A program made the position numbers and the translations under genes. A stretch of 35,667 bases of DNA, taken from contig PLXQ01000052.1 of assembly GCA_003151475.1 (NCBI GenBank), positions 1-35,667 of the forward strand. The letters run 5' to 3'. This DNA comes from Acidimicrobiaceae bacterium. Lineage in GTDB: Bacteria > Actinomycetota > Acidimicrobiia > Acidimicrobiales > UBA8190. The notes under the pieces are model-generated. The model was not told the DNA's origin. It ran no database searches and was given only the letters and a program-made list of their open reading frames with translations. This document shows, piece by piece, positions 22,519-31,457 of the stretch; positions within the stretch are counted from its first letter, which is position 1, and the number at the start of each line of letters is the position of its first letter.

Positions 22519-23634
22519 GTGGCTGTTGTCACGACACGGCAGTTGCTGGAGGCCGGCATGCATTTCGGCCACCAGACACGCCGATGGAACCCGAAGATGC
22601 GTCGCTTTATTCTTGGCGAGCGCAACGGGATCTACATCATCGATCTGAACAAGACCCTGGCCGGGCTCGAAGAGGCCTACGGCTACGTCCGAGACCTGGT
22701 GGCCAAGGGCGGGATCGTGCTCTTCGTGGGCACGAAGAAGCAGACCCAAGGCCCTATCGCCACCTACGCCCGGGCCTGCGGCATGCCCTTCGTCAACGAG
22801 CGCTGGCTGGGCGGGATGCTCACCAACTTCAGCACCATCTCGTCGCGGACGGGCAAGCTCCGCGAGTACGAAGCCATGGAGCGGGCCGGTGACTTCGAGG
22901 CCATGCCCAAGAAGGAAGCCCTGAAGCACCGGCGCGAGCTGGAGAAGCTTCGGCGCAACCTGGGTGGTATCCGCGACCTGGACCGCCTTCCGGACACCGT
23001 CTTCGTCATCGACACGAAGAAGGAGCACATCGCCGTCACCGAGGCCAACAAGCTCGGTATGCCCATCGTCGCCGTGGTGGACACCAACTGCGATCCCGAC
23101 GTGATCACCTACGTCATCCCCGGCAACGATGACGCCATCCGCTCCGGGGCCCTCATGTGCCGGGTCCTGGCCGAAGCAGTGATCGAAGGCCGCTGGGTGG
23201 CCGAGAACCAGCGCAAGGTGGCGCCCCCCGCTCCCGCCGCGGCCACACAGGGTCGCGGCGTCAGAAGGCCCGGGGCAGGGACCACGGGAACCCTCGAGGT
23301 TCCGGCCGACGCCGGCCCCCAGGCGGACGACGCTTCGGCCCCCGGGGCCGTCCCGTCTCCCGCCGCTCCCGCCGCGGCGGCGACCACCGAAACAGCGCCG
23401 GCTCCGCCCACTTCTCCGGCGGCGCCAACCCCGCCGGCTGCGGCACCAGTGGCCGCGGCACCACCAGTGGCCGCGGCACCACCAGAGGCGGCAGCACCAG
23501 AGGCGGCAGCACCAGAGGCGGCAGCACCAGCTCCGGAGGCTCCGGCCGCGGTCGCCGCGGCCGAAACGTCACCGTCGATCGACCCGGCGGCGGCACCGAC
23601 CGACGGTGCCGCCGGTCCGGCTGAGGGGAAGTGA
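22519..23634 (+). CDS. rpsB: 30S ribosomal protein S2 with long Ala/Pro-rich C-terminal tail
   Basis: S2 is a small-subunit protein at the head-body junction. The first 230 or so residues are canonical: [47 protein letters not shown], and [23 protein letters not shown]. From about residue 236 to 371 the protein is a disordered-looking tail of Ala, Pro, Glu and Thr, partly encoded by tandem repeats at 23440-23535. Typical S2 is about 230-310 residues, so this is long. GTG 22519 is chosen because AAGGAG lies 5-6 nt upstream and the conserved N-terminus follows directly. tsf starts 4 bp after the stop. Confidence 0.96.
   Translation: MAVVTTRQLLEAGMHFGHQTRRWNPKMRRFILGERNGIYIIDLNKTLAGLEEAYGYVRDLVAKGGIVLFVGTKKQTQGPIATYARACGMPFVNERWLGGMLTNFSTISSRTGKLREYEAMERAGDFEAMPKKEALKHRRELEKLRRNLGGIRDLDRLPDTVFVIDTKKEHIAVTEANKLGMPIVAVVDTNCDPDVITYVIPGNDDAIRSGALMCRVLAEAVIEGRWVAENQRKVAPPAPAAATQGRGVRRPGAGTTGTLEVPADAGPQADDASAPGAVPSPAAPAAAATTETAPAPPTSPAAPTPPAAAPVAAAPPVAAAPPEAAAPEAAAPEAAAPAPEAPAAVAAAETSPSIDPAAAPTDGAAGPAEGK
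23440..23535 (+). repeat. 15- and 18-bp in-frame repeats in the rpsB tail
   Basis: Units of the form GCGGCACCACCAGTGGCC (18 bp; the first unit is shortened to 15 bp) at 23440, 23455 and 23473 are followed by GCAGCACCAGAGGCG (15 bp) at 23491 and 23506 and a diverged copy at 23521. They encode [12 protein letters not shown] and AAPEA-type repeats. Confidence 0.85.
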
Positions 23635-23638
23635 GGTT

Positions 23639-24433
23639 ATGGTCACCGTTTCTGCCAAGGATGTCCAGGCTCTGCGCCGGGCCACGGGTGCCGGGATGCT
23701 CGATTGCAAGCGCGCCCTCGAAGAGAACGACGGCGACATGGAAAAGGCGAAGCAGTGGCTCCGCGAAAAGGGCCTGGCCGGGGCGGCCAAGCGCTCCGAC
23801 CGTGAAGCGACGCAGGGCGCTGTCGCCATCGGCGAGTCCGGTCGCGTCGCATCCATCGTCGAACTGCGCTGCGAGACCGACTTTGTCGCCATGTCGGAAG
23901 AGTTCGTGGCGCTGACCAAGGATCTCGCCCAAGCGGTGGCGGCGAAAGGCGAAGCAGCGGCCGGGGAGCGCGAGGGCGACATCGACGAGTTGAAGACCAC
24001 CCTGAAAGAGAACATCTCGCTCGGTCGGGTGGTCCGCTTCGAGCTCGGTGATGACAGCACGCTCGGGACCTACCTCCATGTGCAGTCGAACCGGGGAGTA
24101 AACGCCGTCTTGGTGGAGCTCCGTGCGGGCACCGAAGACCTCGCCCACGACATCGCCGTCCACATCGCCTTCGCCCGACCCACCTACCTCCGCCGCGAAG
24201 AGGTTCCCGAGGACGCGGTGGCAGCCGAGCGGGTCACGGTAGAGGCGATCTCGCGCAACGAGGGAAAGCCCGAGGCGGCTCTGCCCAAAGTTGTCGAGGG
24301 CCGGATGAACGGCTGGTTCAAGGACAGGGTCCTGCTCGAGCAGCCGTACGCCAAGGACGAGAAGAAAACCATCGCCGACCTGATCGGGAGCGCCGAGATT
24401 GTGCGCTTCGCCCAGGTCATCGTCGGCGGTTAG
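23639..24433 (+). CDS. tsf: Translation elongation factor Ts
   Basis: EF-Ts exchanges GDP for GTP on EF-Tu. The 264-residue protein has the N-terminal UBA-like domain with [19 protein letters not shown], and the core signature [15 protein letters not shown], whose DF contacts EF-Tu. A C-terminal [19 protein letters not shown] segment is present. ATG 23639 is chosen because it directly precedes the conserved [14 protein letters not shown] just upstream is a modest ribosome binding site. The gene follows rpsB by 4 bp, the classic order. Confidence 0.97.
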   Translation: MVTVSAKDVQALRRATGAGMLDCKRALEENDGDMEKAKQWLREKGLAGAAKRSDREATQGAVAIGESGRVASIVELRCETDFVAMSEEFVALTKDLAQAVAAKGEAAAGEREGDIDELKTTLKENISLGRVVRFELGDDSTLGTYLHVQSNRGVNAVLVELRAGTEDLAHDIAVHIAFARPTYLRREEVPEDAVAAERVTVEAISRNEGKPEAALPKVVEGRMNGWFKDRVLLEQPYAKDEKKTIADLIGSAEIVRFAQVIVGG

Positions 24434-24467
24434 GTCGCAGGGCGAGGTGACGGGTTCAGGCGGACCG

Positions 24468-25202
24468 GTGTCGGGGGATACGACGAAGGTTCGCCGTCGC
24501 CTCGTGCTCAAGATGTCCGGTGAGGCCCTGGCCTCGTCGGCCTCCGACGAGACGATCGATGCCGCCGTGGTGGAGCGCCTGGCGCTCGAGATCGCCACGG
24601 CCCGCGAAGAGCTCGACCTCGAACTGGCCATCGTGGTGGGCGGCGGCAACATCTGGCGGGGCACGACGGGGACGGGTCAGGGAATGGACCGGACGACGTC
24701 GGACACCATGGGAATGCTGGCCACCGTCATCAACGCCCTGGCGCTGCAAGATGCGGTGGAGCGCGTCGGCCCCCCGACGCGGGTCCTCTCCGCCGTGCAC
24801 ATGGCCGAGGTGGCTGAGCCCTACATCCGACGCCGGGCCATCCGGCATCTGGAGAAGGGCCGCGTCGTCATCTTCGCCGCCGGGATGGGCAATCCCTACT
24901 TCACCACCGACACCTCGGCCGCTCTTCGGGCGGCCGAGATCGAGGCGGTCATGTTGCTGAAGGGCACCCACTCCGGGGTCGACGGGGTCTACAACGCCGA
25001 CCCCAAGCTCGACCCCACCGCCGTCCGCTACGACAAACTCGAATTCATGGACGTGGTCAACCAGGATCTCCGGGTCATGGACCTCACGGCGATCACCTTC
25101 TGCAAGGACAACGGCCTCCCTGTCCTGGTCTTCGACCTGATGGGGCCGGGGAATCTCCGCCGTGCGCTCGCCGGCGAAGAGATCGGTACGCTGATCCAGT
25201 GA
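24468..25202 (+). CDS. pyrH: UMP kinase
   Basis: PyrH phosphorylates UMP to UDP in pyrimidine synthesis and is hexameric in bacteria. The sequence [38 protein letters not shown] and [17 protein letters not shown] is typical of the amino-acid-kinase-fold UMP kinase. GTG 24468 gives 244 residues with AGGCGG just upstream; GTG 24447 is in frame with AGGG upstream and would add 7 residues. The TGA overlaps the start of frr. The tsf-pyrH-frr order is widely conserved. Confidence 0.95.
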   Translation: MSGDTTKVRRRLVLKMSGEALASSASDETIDAAVVERLALEIATAREELDLELAIVVGGGNIWRGTTGTGQGMDRTTSDTMGMLATVINALALQDAVERVGPPTRVLSAVHMAEVAEPYIRRRAIRHLEKGRVVIFAAGMGNPYFTTDTSAALRAAEIEAVMLLKGTHSGVDGVYNADPKLDPTAVRYDKLEFMDVVNQDLRVMDLTAITFCKDNGLPVLVFDLMGPGNLRRALAGEEIGTLIQ

Positions 25203-25771
25203 TGGACGACGATCTGTCCCTGGTGGTCGTGGCGGACGCCCGGGAGCGCATGGAGAAGGCGGTCAGCCACACCCAGACCGACTTCGGCGGGGTCAGGACC
25301 GGGCGGGCCACGTCAGGACTGGTCGAGCACATGCGGGTGGACATCTACGGCGCCGAGGTCGAGCTGCGCCAGGTGGCCGGCCTGAGCGTGCCCGAGGCGC
25401 GGATGCTCGTGATCTCCCCCTACGACAAGTCCACCCTGGCCTCGATCGAGAAGGCCATCCAGGCGTCTGACCTGGGGATCACGCCGTCCAACGACGGCGC
25501 CGTCATCCGGCTCGCCTTCCCCCCGCTCACCGAGGAGCGGCGCAAGGAGCTGGTGAAGGTGGTGCGGCACAAGGCCGAAGAGGGCCGGGTGGCCATCCGG
25601 AATCTTCGCCGAGCGGCGCGTCACGAGCTCGAAGCCTTGGAGCGTGACGGCGACCTCTCTTCCGACGACCTCGAGCGGGTCGAGCGCGATCTCGAAAAGC
25701 TCACACAGGAAATGGTGGCGGCCATTGACAAGCTCCTTGCCCACAAGGAGCAGGAACTGCTCGAGATCTGA
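25202..25771 (+). CDS. frr: Ribosome recycling factor
   Basis: RRF splits post-termination ribosomes together with EF-G. The 189-residue product shows the three-helix and loop pattern MEKAVSHTQTDFGGVRTGRA, LVISPYDKSTLASIEKAIQASDLGITPSNDG, and RKELVKVVRHKAEEGRVAIRNLRR. ATG 25202 overlaps the pyrH stop by one base (TGATG); the adjacent GTG 25199 would give a GTGA overlap and one extra residue, so the exact start is open. It is followed by cdsA after 36 bp. Confidence 0.97.
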   Translation: MDDDLSLVVVADARERMEKAVSHTQTDFGGVRTGRATSGLVEHMRVDIYGAEVELRQVAGLSVPEARMLVISPYDKSTLASIEKAIQASDLGITPSNDGAVIRLAFPPLTEERRKELVKVVRHKAEEGRVAIRNLRRAARHELEALERDGDLSSDDLERVERDLEKLTQEMVAAIDKLLAHKEQELLEI

Positions 25772-25807
25772 CCAAGCCGGGCCCCCGTGGCCGGGTCAGG
25801 AGGCGAT

Positions 25808-27571
25808 GTGGACGAGCGCGACGAGCACGAGTCGGAGACGGAGTCCTTTGCCGACCCCGTTACCGAGCGCGTGCGGATCATCGGCGCCGAGCCGGCAGGG
25901 ACGCCTCCCGCCCCGAAGGCCCCGTCCACCGCTTCGGGTTCCCAGGCCGGTGCGGCCGCCTATCCCGACGACGCGGCGGTCCGGAGCTCCGTGCTCGACG
26001 AGGGGTACCGGGGTTTCACCGATGGCGACTCCGACGACGAGATCGACCCCTGGGCGTCGGCCGACACCCGTGACCTCGATCAGCAGCGGACGGCACCGTC
26101 ATGGCTGGACGACGGCGATGATCTCGCCGACGAGCCCCCGGTCTCCACCGACCTGCCCCACTGGACCGATCCCCCCACCGGGCAGGTCCCGGCCGTTCTC
26201 GACCGCCGCAGCGAGCAGGATGTGGAGCAGGGATCGTGGTCGGCCACGGGCGATGCCGGCCCGGCATGGCGCGAACACCGTCACGAATGGGACGAGAGTG
26301 CCTTCGACCCGTCGTTGCTGGCGGACAAGACCACGCGCGTCGGTGCTCTCGAAGAGGTGCCCCTGGAGGAGCGCCAGCCCTGGGAGTTCGATGATCTCGG
26401 GACACCACCGGGCGGGACGGCAGCGACAGCAGCAGCGACAGCGGCAGCGACAGCGGCAGCGGCAGCGGCAGCGGCAGTGTCCTCCGGCGATCCGCGTCCC
26501 GGTGACGACGAACCGAATCTCCTGAGAGGGGCGCCGACCTCGGTCACCTCCCCGGAATCGGACGACGAGAGCGACGAAATGGCGCCCGAGTCTCCCGATG
26601 GGCGGATCCGCTCGGGCGCCAACGGCGTTCCCTCCATCAGCTCGTCGCCGCTCAGGCCCACGATCGACCCCCTTTCTCCCGCCGCCATCCCCGGCGCCCG
26701 CACCCGCAGGCCACGCCGGCCACCGAAGAATCCCGAGGCGAAGCGCGGATCCACGGGCCGAAACGTCCCTCTCTCCATCGCCACCGGGCTCGGCTTCGCC
26801 CTTGTCGCCCTGGGCTGTTTCGCTCTCGGCAGCGTGGCCACGGTGGCCCTGTCCACCGTGGTCGTGGTCCTGGCCGCCGCCGAGGCCTATGCCGCCTTCC
26901 GCCGAGCGGGCAGCCACCCGGCCACTCTTCTCGGGCTGGTGGCCACCGGGGCCGTCATGATCACGGCGTACGCCAAGGGTGTGTCGGCTCTTCCCCTGGT
27001 CCTCGTTCTCCTGATCGTCACCTCGATGGTCTGGTACCTGGTGGGAGCCGAGCGGGGCTCGCCCGTGGCCGGCATCTCCGCCACTGTCCTGGGCTTCGCC
27101 TGGGTCGGGCTCCTCGGTTCGTTCGCCGGGCTCCTGCTCGCCCCGAGCCAGTACCCCAATCGCCACGGCGTGGCCTTCATGTTGGGAGCGGCGGTGGCCA
27201 CGGTGGCCGCCGATGTGGGCGCCCTCGTCATCGGCGGTTGGCGCGGTCGGCACCCCCTCGCCCCGCATGTGAGCCCCCACAAGACCTGGGAAGGCCTGGT
27301 GGGCGGCACCGTCTTCGCCATCGTGGCCTCGGCCGCCATCACGGGCAGTGTCCATCCCTGGACTCCGGCCAAGGCGGCCGTCCTCGGACTGGTGGTCGCC
27401 GTTCTCGCTCCCGTCGGTGACCTGTGCGAGAGCTTGATCAAGCGCGACCTGGGCCTGAAGGACATGGGGTCGCTGCTGCCGGGCCACGGGGGCATCCTCG
27501 ATCGTGTCGATGGCCTGCTCTTCGTCCTACCTGCGACGTACTATCTGGTCCGGGTGCTCCACCTCGGGTGA
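25808..27571 (+). CDS. cdsA: Phosphatidate cytidylyltransferase with long acidic N-terminal extension
   Basis: CdsA makes CDP-diacylglycerol from phosphatidate and CTP in the membrane. The C-terminal half (about 320-587) is a polytopic membrane domain with about eight helices and the family signature SPHKTWEGLVGG, followed by APVGDLCESLIKRD and LPGHGGILDRVDGL. The first 320 or so residues are unusual: acidic, rich in Asp, Pro and Ser, with a poly-Ala tract near 205-225 and a basic stretch (RTRRPRRPPKNPEAKR) before the first helix. GTG 25808 is chosen for its AGGAGG 4 nt upstream; GTG 25787 lacks one. Typical CdsA is 260-300 residues. The core enzyme assignment is firm; the extension has no recognised domain. 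Confidence 0.94.
   Translation: MDERDEHESETESFADPVTERVRIIGAEPAGTPPAPKAPSTASGSQAGAAAYPDDAAVRSSVLDEGYRGFTDGDSDDEIDPWASADTRDLDQQRTAPSWLDDGDDLADEPPVSTDLPHWTDPPTGQVPAVLDRRSEQDVEQGSWSATGDAGPAWREHRHEWDESAFDPSLLADKTTRVGALEEVPLEERQPWEFDDLGTPPGGTAATAAATAAATAAAAAAAAVSSGDPRPGDDEPNLLRGAPTSVTSPESDDESDEMAPESPDGRIRSGANGVPSISSSPLRPTIDPLSPAAIPGARTRRPRRPPKNPEAKRGSTGRNVPLSIATGLGFALVALGCFALGSVATVALSTVVVVLAAAEAYAAFRRAGSHPATLLGLVATGAVMITAYAKGVSALPLVLVLLIVTSMVWYLVGAERGSPVAGISATVLGFAWVGLLGSFAGLLLAPSQYPNRHGVAFMLGAAVATVAADVGALVIGGWRGRHPLAPHVSPHKTWEGLVGGTVFAIVASAAITGSVHPWTPAKAAVLGLVVAVLAPVGDLCESLIKRDLGLKDMGSLLPGHGGILDRVDGLLFVLPATYYLVRVLHLG
26417..26479 (+). repeat. GCAGCG-type hexamer repeat encoding poly-Ala/Thr in cdsA
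   Basis: About 63 bp made of CAGCGA/CAGCGG-like hexamers and encoding TAATAAATAAATAAAAAAAA. It is in frame, so length changes would usually preserve the reading frame. Confidence 0.8.
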
Positions 27572-27596
27572 GGTGCGAGCGAAAGGGGCCACGGCG

Positions 27597-28787
27597 ATGA
27601 CGGGGCGCCAAGGACGATCGCAGCGGCCGGTCACGGTCAGCATCGTGGGGTCCACGGGGTCGATCGGCACCCAGGCATTGGACGTCGTCAACTCCGAGCC
27701 CGACCGCTTCAAGGTCGTCGCCCTCGGCGCCTGGCGCTCGGTCGATCTCCTCGTGTCCCAGGCCCGCCAGTTCCGACCCGACGTGGTGGCCATCGGCGAC
27801 GCATCGGCGGCCCCGGCCCTGGCCGCTGCGCTCCCGCCGGGCACCGAGGTGGTGACAGGGATCGAAGGACTCGTCTCCATCGCTCCTCTGGGCGAGGTGG
27901 TGGTGAACGCTGTGGTCGGCTTCGCCGGGCTCCCCGTCACCTTGGCCGCTCTCGAGGCCGGTCGGCGGCTGGCCCTGGCCAACAAGGAATCGCTCATCGC
28001 CGGGGCGCCCGTCGTCCAGCGCGCCCGGCGTACCCCGGGGGCCGAGATCATCCCCGTCGACTCCGAACACTGCGCGCTCCATCAGTGCCTTCGGGCCGGG
28101 CGCTCCCCCGACGAGGTGGCGCGGCTGGTTCTGACGGCGAGCGGCGGACCCTTTCGGGGCCGGACACGAGCGGAGCTCCAGGGGGTCACGGTGGAGGAGG
28201 CCCTGGCCCACCCGACCTGGCGGATGGGACCCAAGATCACCGTCGACTCCTCCACCTTGATGAACAAGGGCCTCGAGGTCATCGAGGCCCACGAGCTCTT
28301 CGGGGTCGAATACGACCGGTTGGCGGTGATTATTCACCCGCAGTCGGTCGTACACTCCATGGTGGAGTTCACCGACGGGGCCACTGTGGCCCAACTCTCC
28401 AACCCTGATATGCGACTACCCATCGGATACGCCCTGGCCTACCCCGACCGCCTCCAGCATCCCTTCGGCGCCATCGACTGGGCGACGTTGCGTCGCCTCG
28501 ATTTCGAGCAGCCCGACCGCGATGTCTTTGTCTGTCTCGATCTGGCCGAACAGGCGGGCCGGGCGGGCGGCCTCGCCCCGGCGTGGCTCAATGCCGGCAA
28601 TGAAGTGGCCGTGGCCGCCTTCCTCGAAGGCCGTGTGGGTTGGGGAGCCATCGCCAGCGTGGTGGCCGACACCGTCGACGCCTGCGAACAGATTCCCGTG
28701 GCCGATGCCGGCGACGTCATCGAAGCGGACCGTCGGGCCCGGGAACGAGCCGAACAAGCCGTACGCCGCCGCGGACTCGCGGCGTGA
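27597..28787 (+). CDS. dxr: 1-deoxy-D-xylulose 5-phosphate reductoisomerase
   Basis: Dxr converts DXP to methylerythritol phosphate with NADPH, the committed step of the MEP isoprenoid pathway. The 396-residue protein has the N-terminal dinucleotide motif IVGSTGSIGTQALDVV, the NKESLI segment, the metal-binding PVDSEHCALHQCL, and MGPKITVDSSTLMNKGLEVIEAHELF in the catalytic domain. ATG 27597 has AAAGGGG about 9 nt upstream. Its TGA overlaps the protease GTG by 4 bp. The dxr-M50 protease-ispG order matches Mycobacterium (dxr-rip1-gcpE). Confidence 0.97.
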   Translation: MTGRQGRSQRPVTVSIVGSTGSIGTQALDVVNSEPDRFKVVALGAWRSVDLLVSQARQFRPDVVAIGDASAAPALAAALPPGTEVVTGIEGLVSIAPLGEVVVNAVVGFAGLPVTLAALEAGRRLALANKESLIAGAPVVQRARRTPGAEIIPVDSEHCALHQCLRAGRSPDEVARLVLTASGGPFRGRTRAELQGVTVEEALAHPTWRMGPKITVDSSTLMNKGLEVIEAHELFGVEYDRLAVIIHPQSVVHSMVEFTDGATVAQLSNPDMRLPIGYALAYPDRLQHPFGAIDWATLRRLDFEQPDRDVFVCLDLAEQAGRAGGLAPAWLNAGNEVAVAAFLEGRVGWGAIASVVADTVDACEQIPVADAGDVIEADRRARERAEQAVRRRGLAA

Positions 28788-30145
28788 ACGACCCGAGCGG
28801 CGCCGCCGAAATCGTCGAAGCCGCCCCGTCCACCGACGGGGAGATGAACGGGGCCCATCCCGACAGCAACGGCGCCGGCGCCCGGCACGACGCTCACGAC
28901 ACGCCCGGGCCGGCGCCGGAGTACCGCGAACCAAAGGGATCGGTGGTCCAGCTGGTGGCCGTGGTCGCCGCCATCCTGGCCATTTCCATGCTGACCCATT
29001 CGTTGGATCTGCTCATCGTCATCGTCGCCATCATCGCCATGGTCATGATCCACGAGTTCGGGCACTTCGCCACGGCCAAGTGGAGCCACATGAAGGTCAC
29101 CGAGTACTTCCTCGGTTTCGGGCCCCGGCTGTGGTCGTTCCGCCGGGGGGAGACCGAATACGGAGTCAAAGCCCTGCCCCTCGGTGGCTACGTGAAGATC
29201 GTCGGGATGACCAACACCGAGGAGGTGGATCCCGCCGACGAGCCCCGTACCTACCGCCAGCAGCCCTTTCACAACCGCCTCATGGTGGCGCTGGCCGGGT
29301 CCTTCATGCACTTCGTGATGGCCTTCGTCTTGTTCTGGGGTCTCCTCGTCTTCGTCGGTCAGCAGCAGCCGACGACGTCGGTGGCCGGCTTCTCACCCAT
29401 CTCTCACGGCGTGGACCCGGCGCGCACGGCGGGGCTGCACACCGGTGACACCATCGTCTCCATCGACGGCCAGACGGTGACGAGCGTGACGCAGATGGAA
29501 CAGATCATCGGTCGTCATGGCGGAACACCGCTCACCATCGTGGTCGACCGCGGAAACCCGGTCCGTCACGTCACCGTGACGGTGACCCCGGCGCTCGCCG
29601 CCGGGGCGGCGAAGAACAGTGCGCGGATAGGCATTCTGATCGGCACGACGACGGCGCGGACCTCGCCCATCCATGCCCTCGGAACGGCCGGGGTCTTCAT
29701 CGGTCAGATCACGACGGGAACTCTCGCCGCCCTCGGCCATACTTTCTCGCCCCACGGACTGAGCGCCTTCTTCGGTCAGCTCACCAACTCGAAGGCGGCC
29801 GACGCCGCCGCCAAGAACGGCACCCGGCCCGAATCGATCGTCGGCGCCGTGCGGACGGCCACCCAGGTGGGCCAAGGTGGGGGATTCTTCGATCTCGGCG
29901 AGGTCCTCGTCAACATCATCATCGCCGTCGGCATCATCAATCTGGTCCCCATGCTCCCGCTTGACGGCGGACACGTCCTGGTCGCCGTCTACGAGCGCGT
30001 CCGCAGTCGACGCGGCCGGAAGTACCACGCCGATGTGACCAAGCTGATGCCGGTGGTGTCCGCCTTCGTGCTTTTCCTGATCGTCTTCGTGGTGGCGGCC
30101 GTGTTCCTGGACATCTCCCACCCCATCGCCAATCCCTTCCAGTGA
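28784..30145 (+). CDS. rseP: Site-2 (M50) intramembrane metalloprotease, RseP/Rip1-like
   Basis: The 453-residue protein is a membrane-embedded zinc protease. Helix 1 carries HEFGH (His90, Glu91, His94), and the third zinc ligand is in NLVPMLPLDGGHV near Asp396. A PDZ domain (about 200-285; GLHTGDTIVSIDGQTV) lies between, and hydrophobic helices flank both. About 45 hydrophilic residues precede the first helix. Such proteases cleave membrane-anchored anti-sigma factors; a link to the anti-sigma-like protein at 13948 is possible but untested. The GTG start overlaps the dxr stop, and ispG begins at the stop (TGATG). Confidence 0.95.
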   Translation: MNDPSGAAEIVEAAPSTDGEMNGAHPDSNGAGARHDAHDTPGPAPEYREPKGSVVQLVAVVAAILAISMLTHSLDLLIVIVAIIAMVMIHEFGHFATAKWSHMKVTEYFLGFGPRLWSFRRGETEYGVKALPLGGYVKIVGMTNTEEVDPADEPRTYRQQPFHNRLMVALAGSFMHFVMAFVLFWGLLVFVGQQQPTTSVAGFSPISHGVDPARTAGLHTGDTIVSIDGQTVTSVTQMEQIIGRHGGTPLTIVVDRGNPVRHVTVTVTPALAAGAAKNSARIGILIGTTTARTSPIHALGTAGVFIGQITTGTLAALGHTFSPHGLSAFFGQLTNSKAADAAAKNGTRPESIVGAVRTATQVGQGGGFFDLGEVLVNIIIAVGIINLVPMLPLDGGHVLVAVYERVRSRRGRKYHADVTKLMPVVSAFVLFLIVFVVAAVFLDISHPIANPFQ

Positions 30146-31386
30146 TGGCGCCAGCGACGACGACCGAGCGCCGGACCACCCGCCAGATCCACGTGGGGAA
30201 GGTCGCCGTCGGGGGGGACGCCCCCATTTCCGTGCAGTCCATGACGACGACCAAGACGGCCGACGTGGAGGGAACCCTCAGCCAGATCTACGCGCTGGCC
30301 GCCGCCGGCGCCGACATCGTGCGCTGTACGTGCAACGAACAGGAGGCGGCCGAAGGCCTGGCCCACATCGTGCCCCGCTCGCCCGTGCCGATCATCGCCG
30401 ACATCCATTTCCATCACGAGATGGCGCTCGGGGCGCTGGCCGCCGGCGTCCAGGGGCTGCGGCTCAACCCGGGGAACCTTCGCAAGGAAGCCGAGATCAA
30501 GCAGGTGGCGGCCGAAGCCAAGGACCGGGGCGTGCCCATCCGCATCGGGGTGAACGCCGGCTCGCTGCACCCCGATCTCTACAAGCGCTACGGGGGAGCC
30601 ACGGCCGAGGCTCTGGTGGAATCAGCCCGCATGGAGTTGGCTTTCTTCGAAGAGGTCGGCTTCAACGACGTGAAGATCTCGGTCAAGGCGTCGTCGGTGA
30701 AACTCATGATCGAGGCCTACCGGTTGGCGTCGGAGACCTTCGACCATCCGCTTCACCTCGGGGTGACCGAGGCGGGACCTCCGCCTGCGGGGCTCATCAA
30801 GGGAACGGCCGGCATCGCCACGCTTCTCTCCGAAGGCATCGGGGACACGATCCGTTACTCCCTGACCGCCGATCCCGTGGAAGAAGCGCGAGCCGGTCGG
30901 CAGCTGCTCGAGGCGCTTGGGCTGCGTGAGCGCAAAGGCCTCGACCTCATCGCCTGCCCGTCGTGTGGCCGGGCCGAGATCGACGTCATCGGAGTGGCGC
31001 GCGCCGCCCAGGAAGCGCTCGAGTCACTGAGCCTGCCCATCCAGGTGGCGGTCATGGGATGTGTGGTGAACGGTCCGGGGGAGGCGCGCGAGGCCGATCT
31101 CGGTATCGCCGCCGGCCGCAAGCGCGGTCACCTCTTCATCAAGGGCAAGATCATCCGGGTCGTCCCCGAAGACGAGATGGTGGCGGCGCTGGTGGAAGAG
31201 GCCCAGAAGCTGGTGGCCGAAGGCGTCGACGCCCGGTTGGCGGCAGCCGACGCCGGGGCCGAGGCCGAGGCCGAAGCGGATCGTCTGGCTCTGCTCGAGA
31301 ACAGGGGCGCCGACGCCAACCACAGCGCGGCCAAGGTGGAGATCATCCGCAAGAAGATCCACGAGGAAGACGGCGACGCCCGATAG
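30145..31386 (+). CDS. ispG: 4-hydroxy-3-methylbut-2-en-1-yl diphosphate synthase
   Basis: IspG reduces methylerythritol cyclodiphosphate to HMBPP in the MEP pathway using a [4Fe-4S] cluster. The 413-residue product is the bacterial two-domain form. Cluster ligands are Cys271 and Cys274 (CPSCGR) and Cys306 (MGCVVNGPGE), with the NGPGE glutamate next to them. PISVQSMTTTKT near the N-terminus and GVNAGSL are also typical. After about residue 360 there is an Ala/Glu-rich tail (LAAADAGAEAEAEADRLAL) beyond the conserved domain. ATG 30145 overlaps the protease stop by one base; GTG 30142 is an alternative. The stop codon lies inside a duplicated 7-bp CGATAGG. Confidence 0.96.
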   Translation: MAPATTTERRTTRQIHVGKVAVGGDAPISVQSMTTTKTADVEGTLSQIYALAAAGADIVRCTCNEQEAAEGLAHIVPRSPVPIIADIHFHHEMALGALAAGVQGLRLNPGNLRKEAEIKQVAAEAKDRGVPIRIGVNAGSLHPDLYKRYGGATAEALVESARMELAFFEEVGFNDVKISVKASSVKLMIEAYRLASETFDHPLHLGVTEAGPPPAGLIKGTAGIATLLSEGIGDTIRYSLTADPVEEARAGRQLLEALGLRERKGLDLIACPSCGRAEIDVIGVARAAQEALESLSLPIQVAVMGCVVNGPGEAREADLGIAAGRKRGHLFIKGKIIRVVPEDEMVAALVEEAQKLVAEGVDARLAAADAGAEAEAEADRLALLENRGADANHSAAKVEIIRKKIHEEDGDAR

Positions 31387-31442
31387 GCGATAGGGCATTT
31401 CTGTATCGGGGGTGCGCCGGTCTGTATCGGGGGTGCGCCGGC
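31381..31442 (+). repeat. Tandem duplications at and after the ispG stop codon
   Basis: CGATAGG is repeated at 31381-31387 and 31388-31394; the first copy contains the ispG TAG. A 21-bp unit, CTGTATCGGGGGTGCGCCGG plus one base, is then repeated at 31401-31421 and 31422-31442. The second unit and the proS 3' end (31431-31439 with 31464-31472) can form a 9-bp stem with one wobble, a weak candidate for a terminator between these convergent genes. Confidence 0.8.
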
Positions 31443-31457
31443 TGCCCAATAGGTCTG

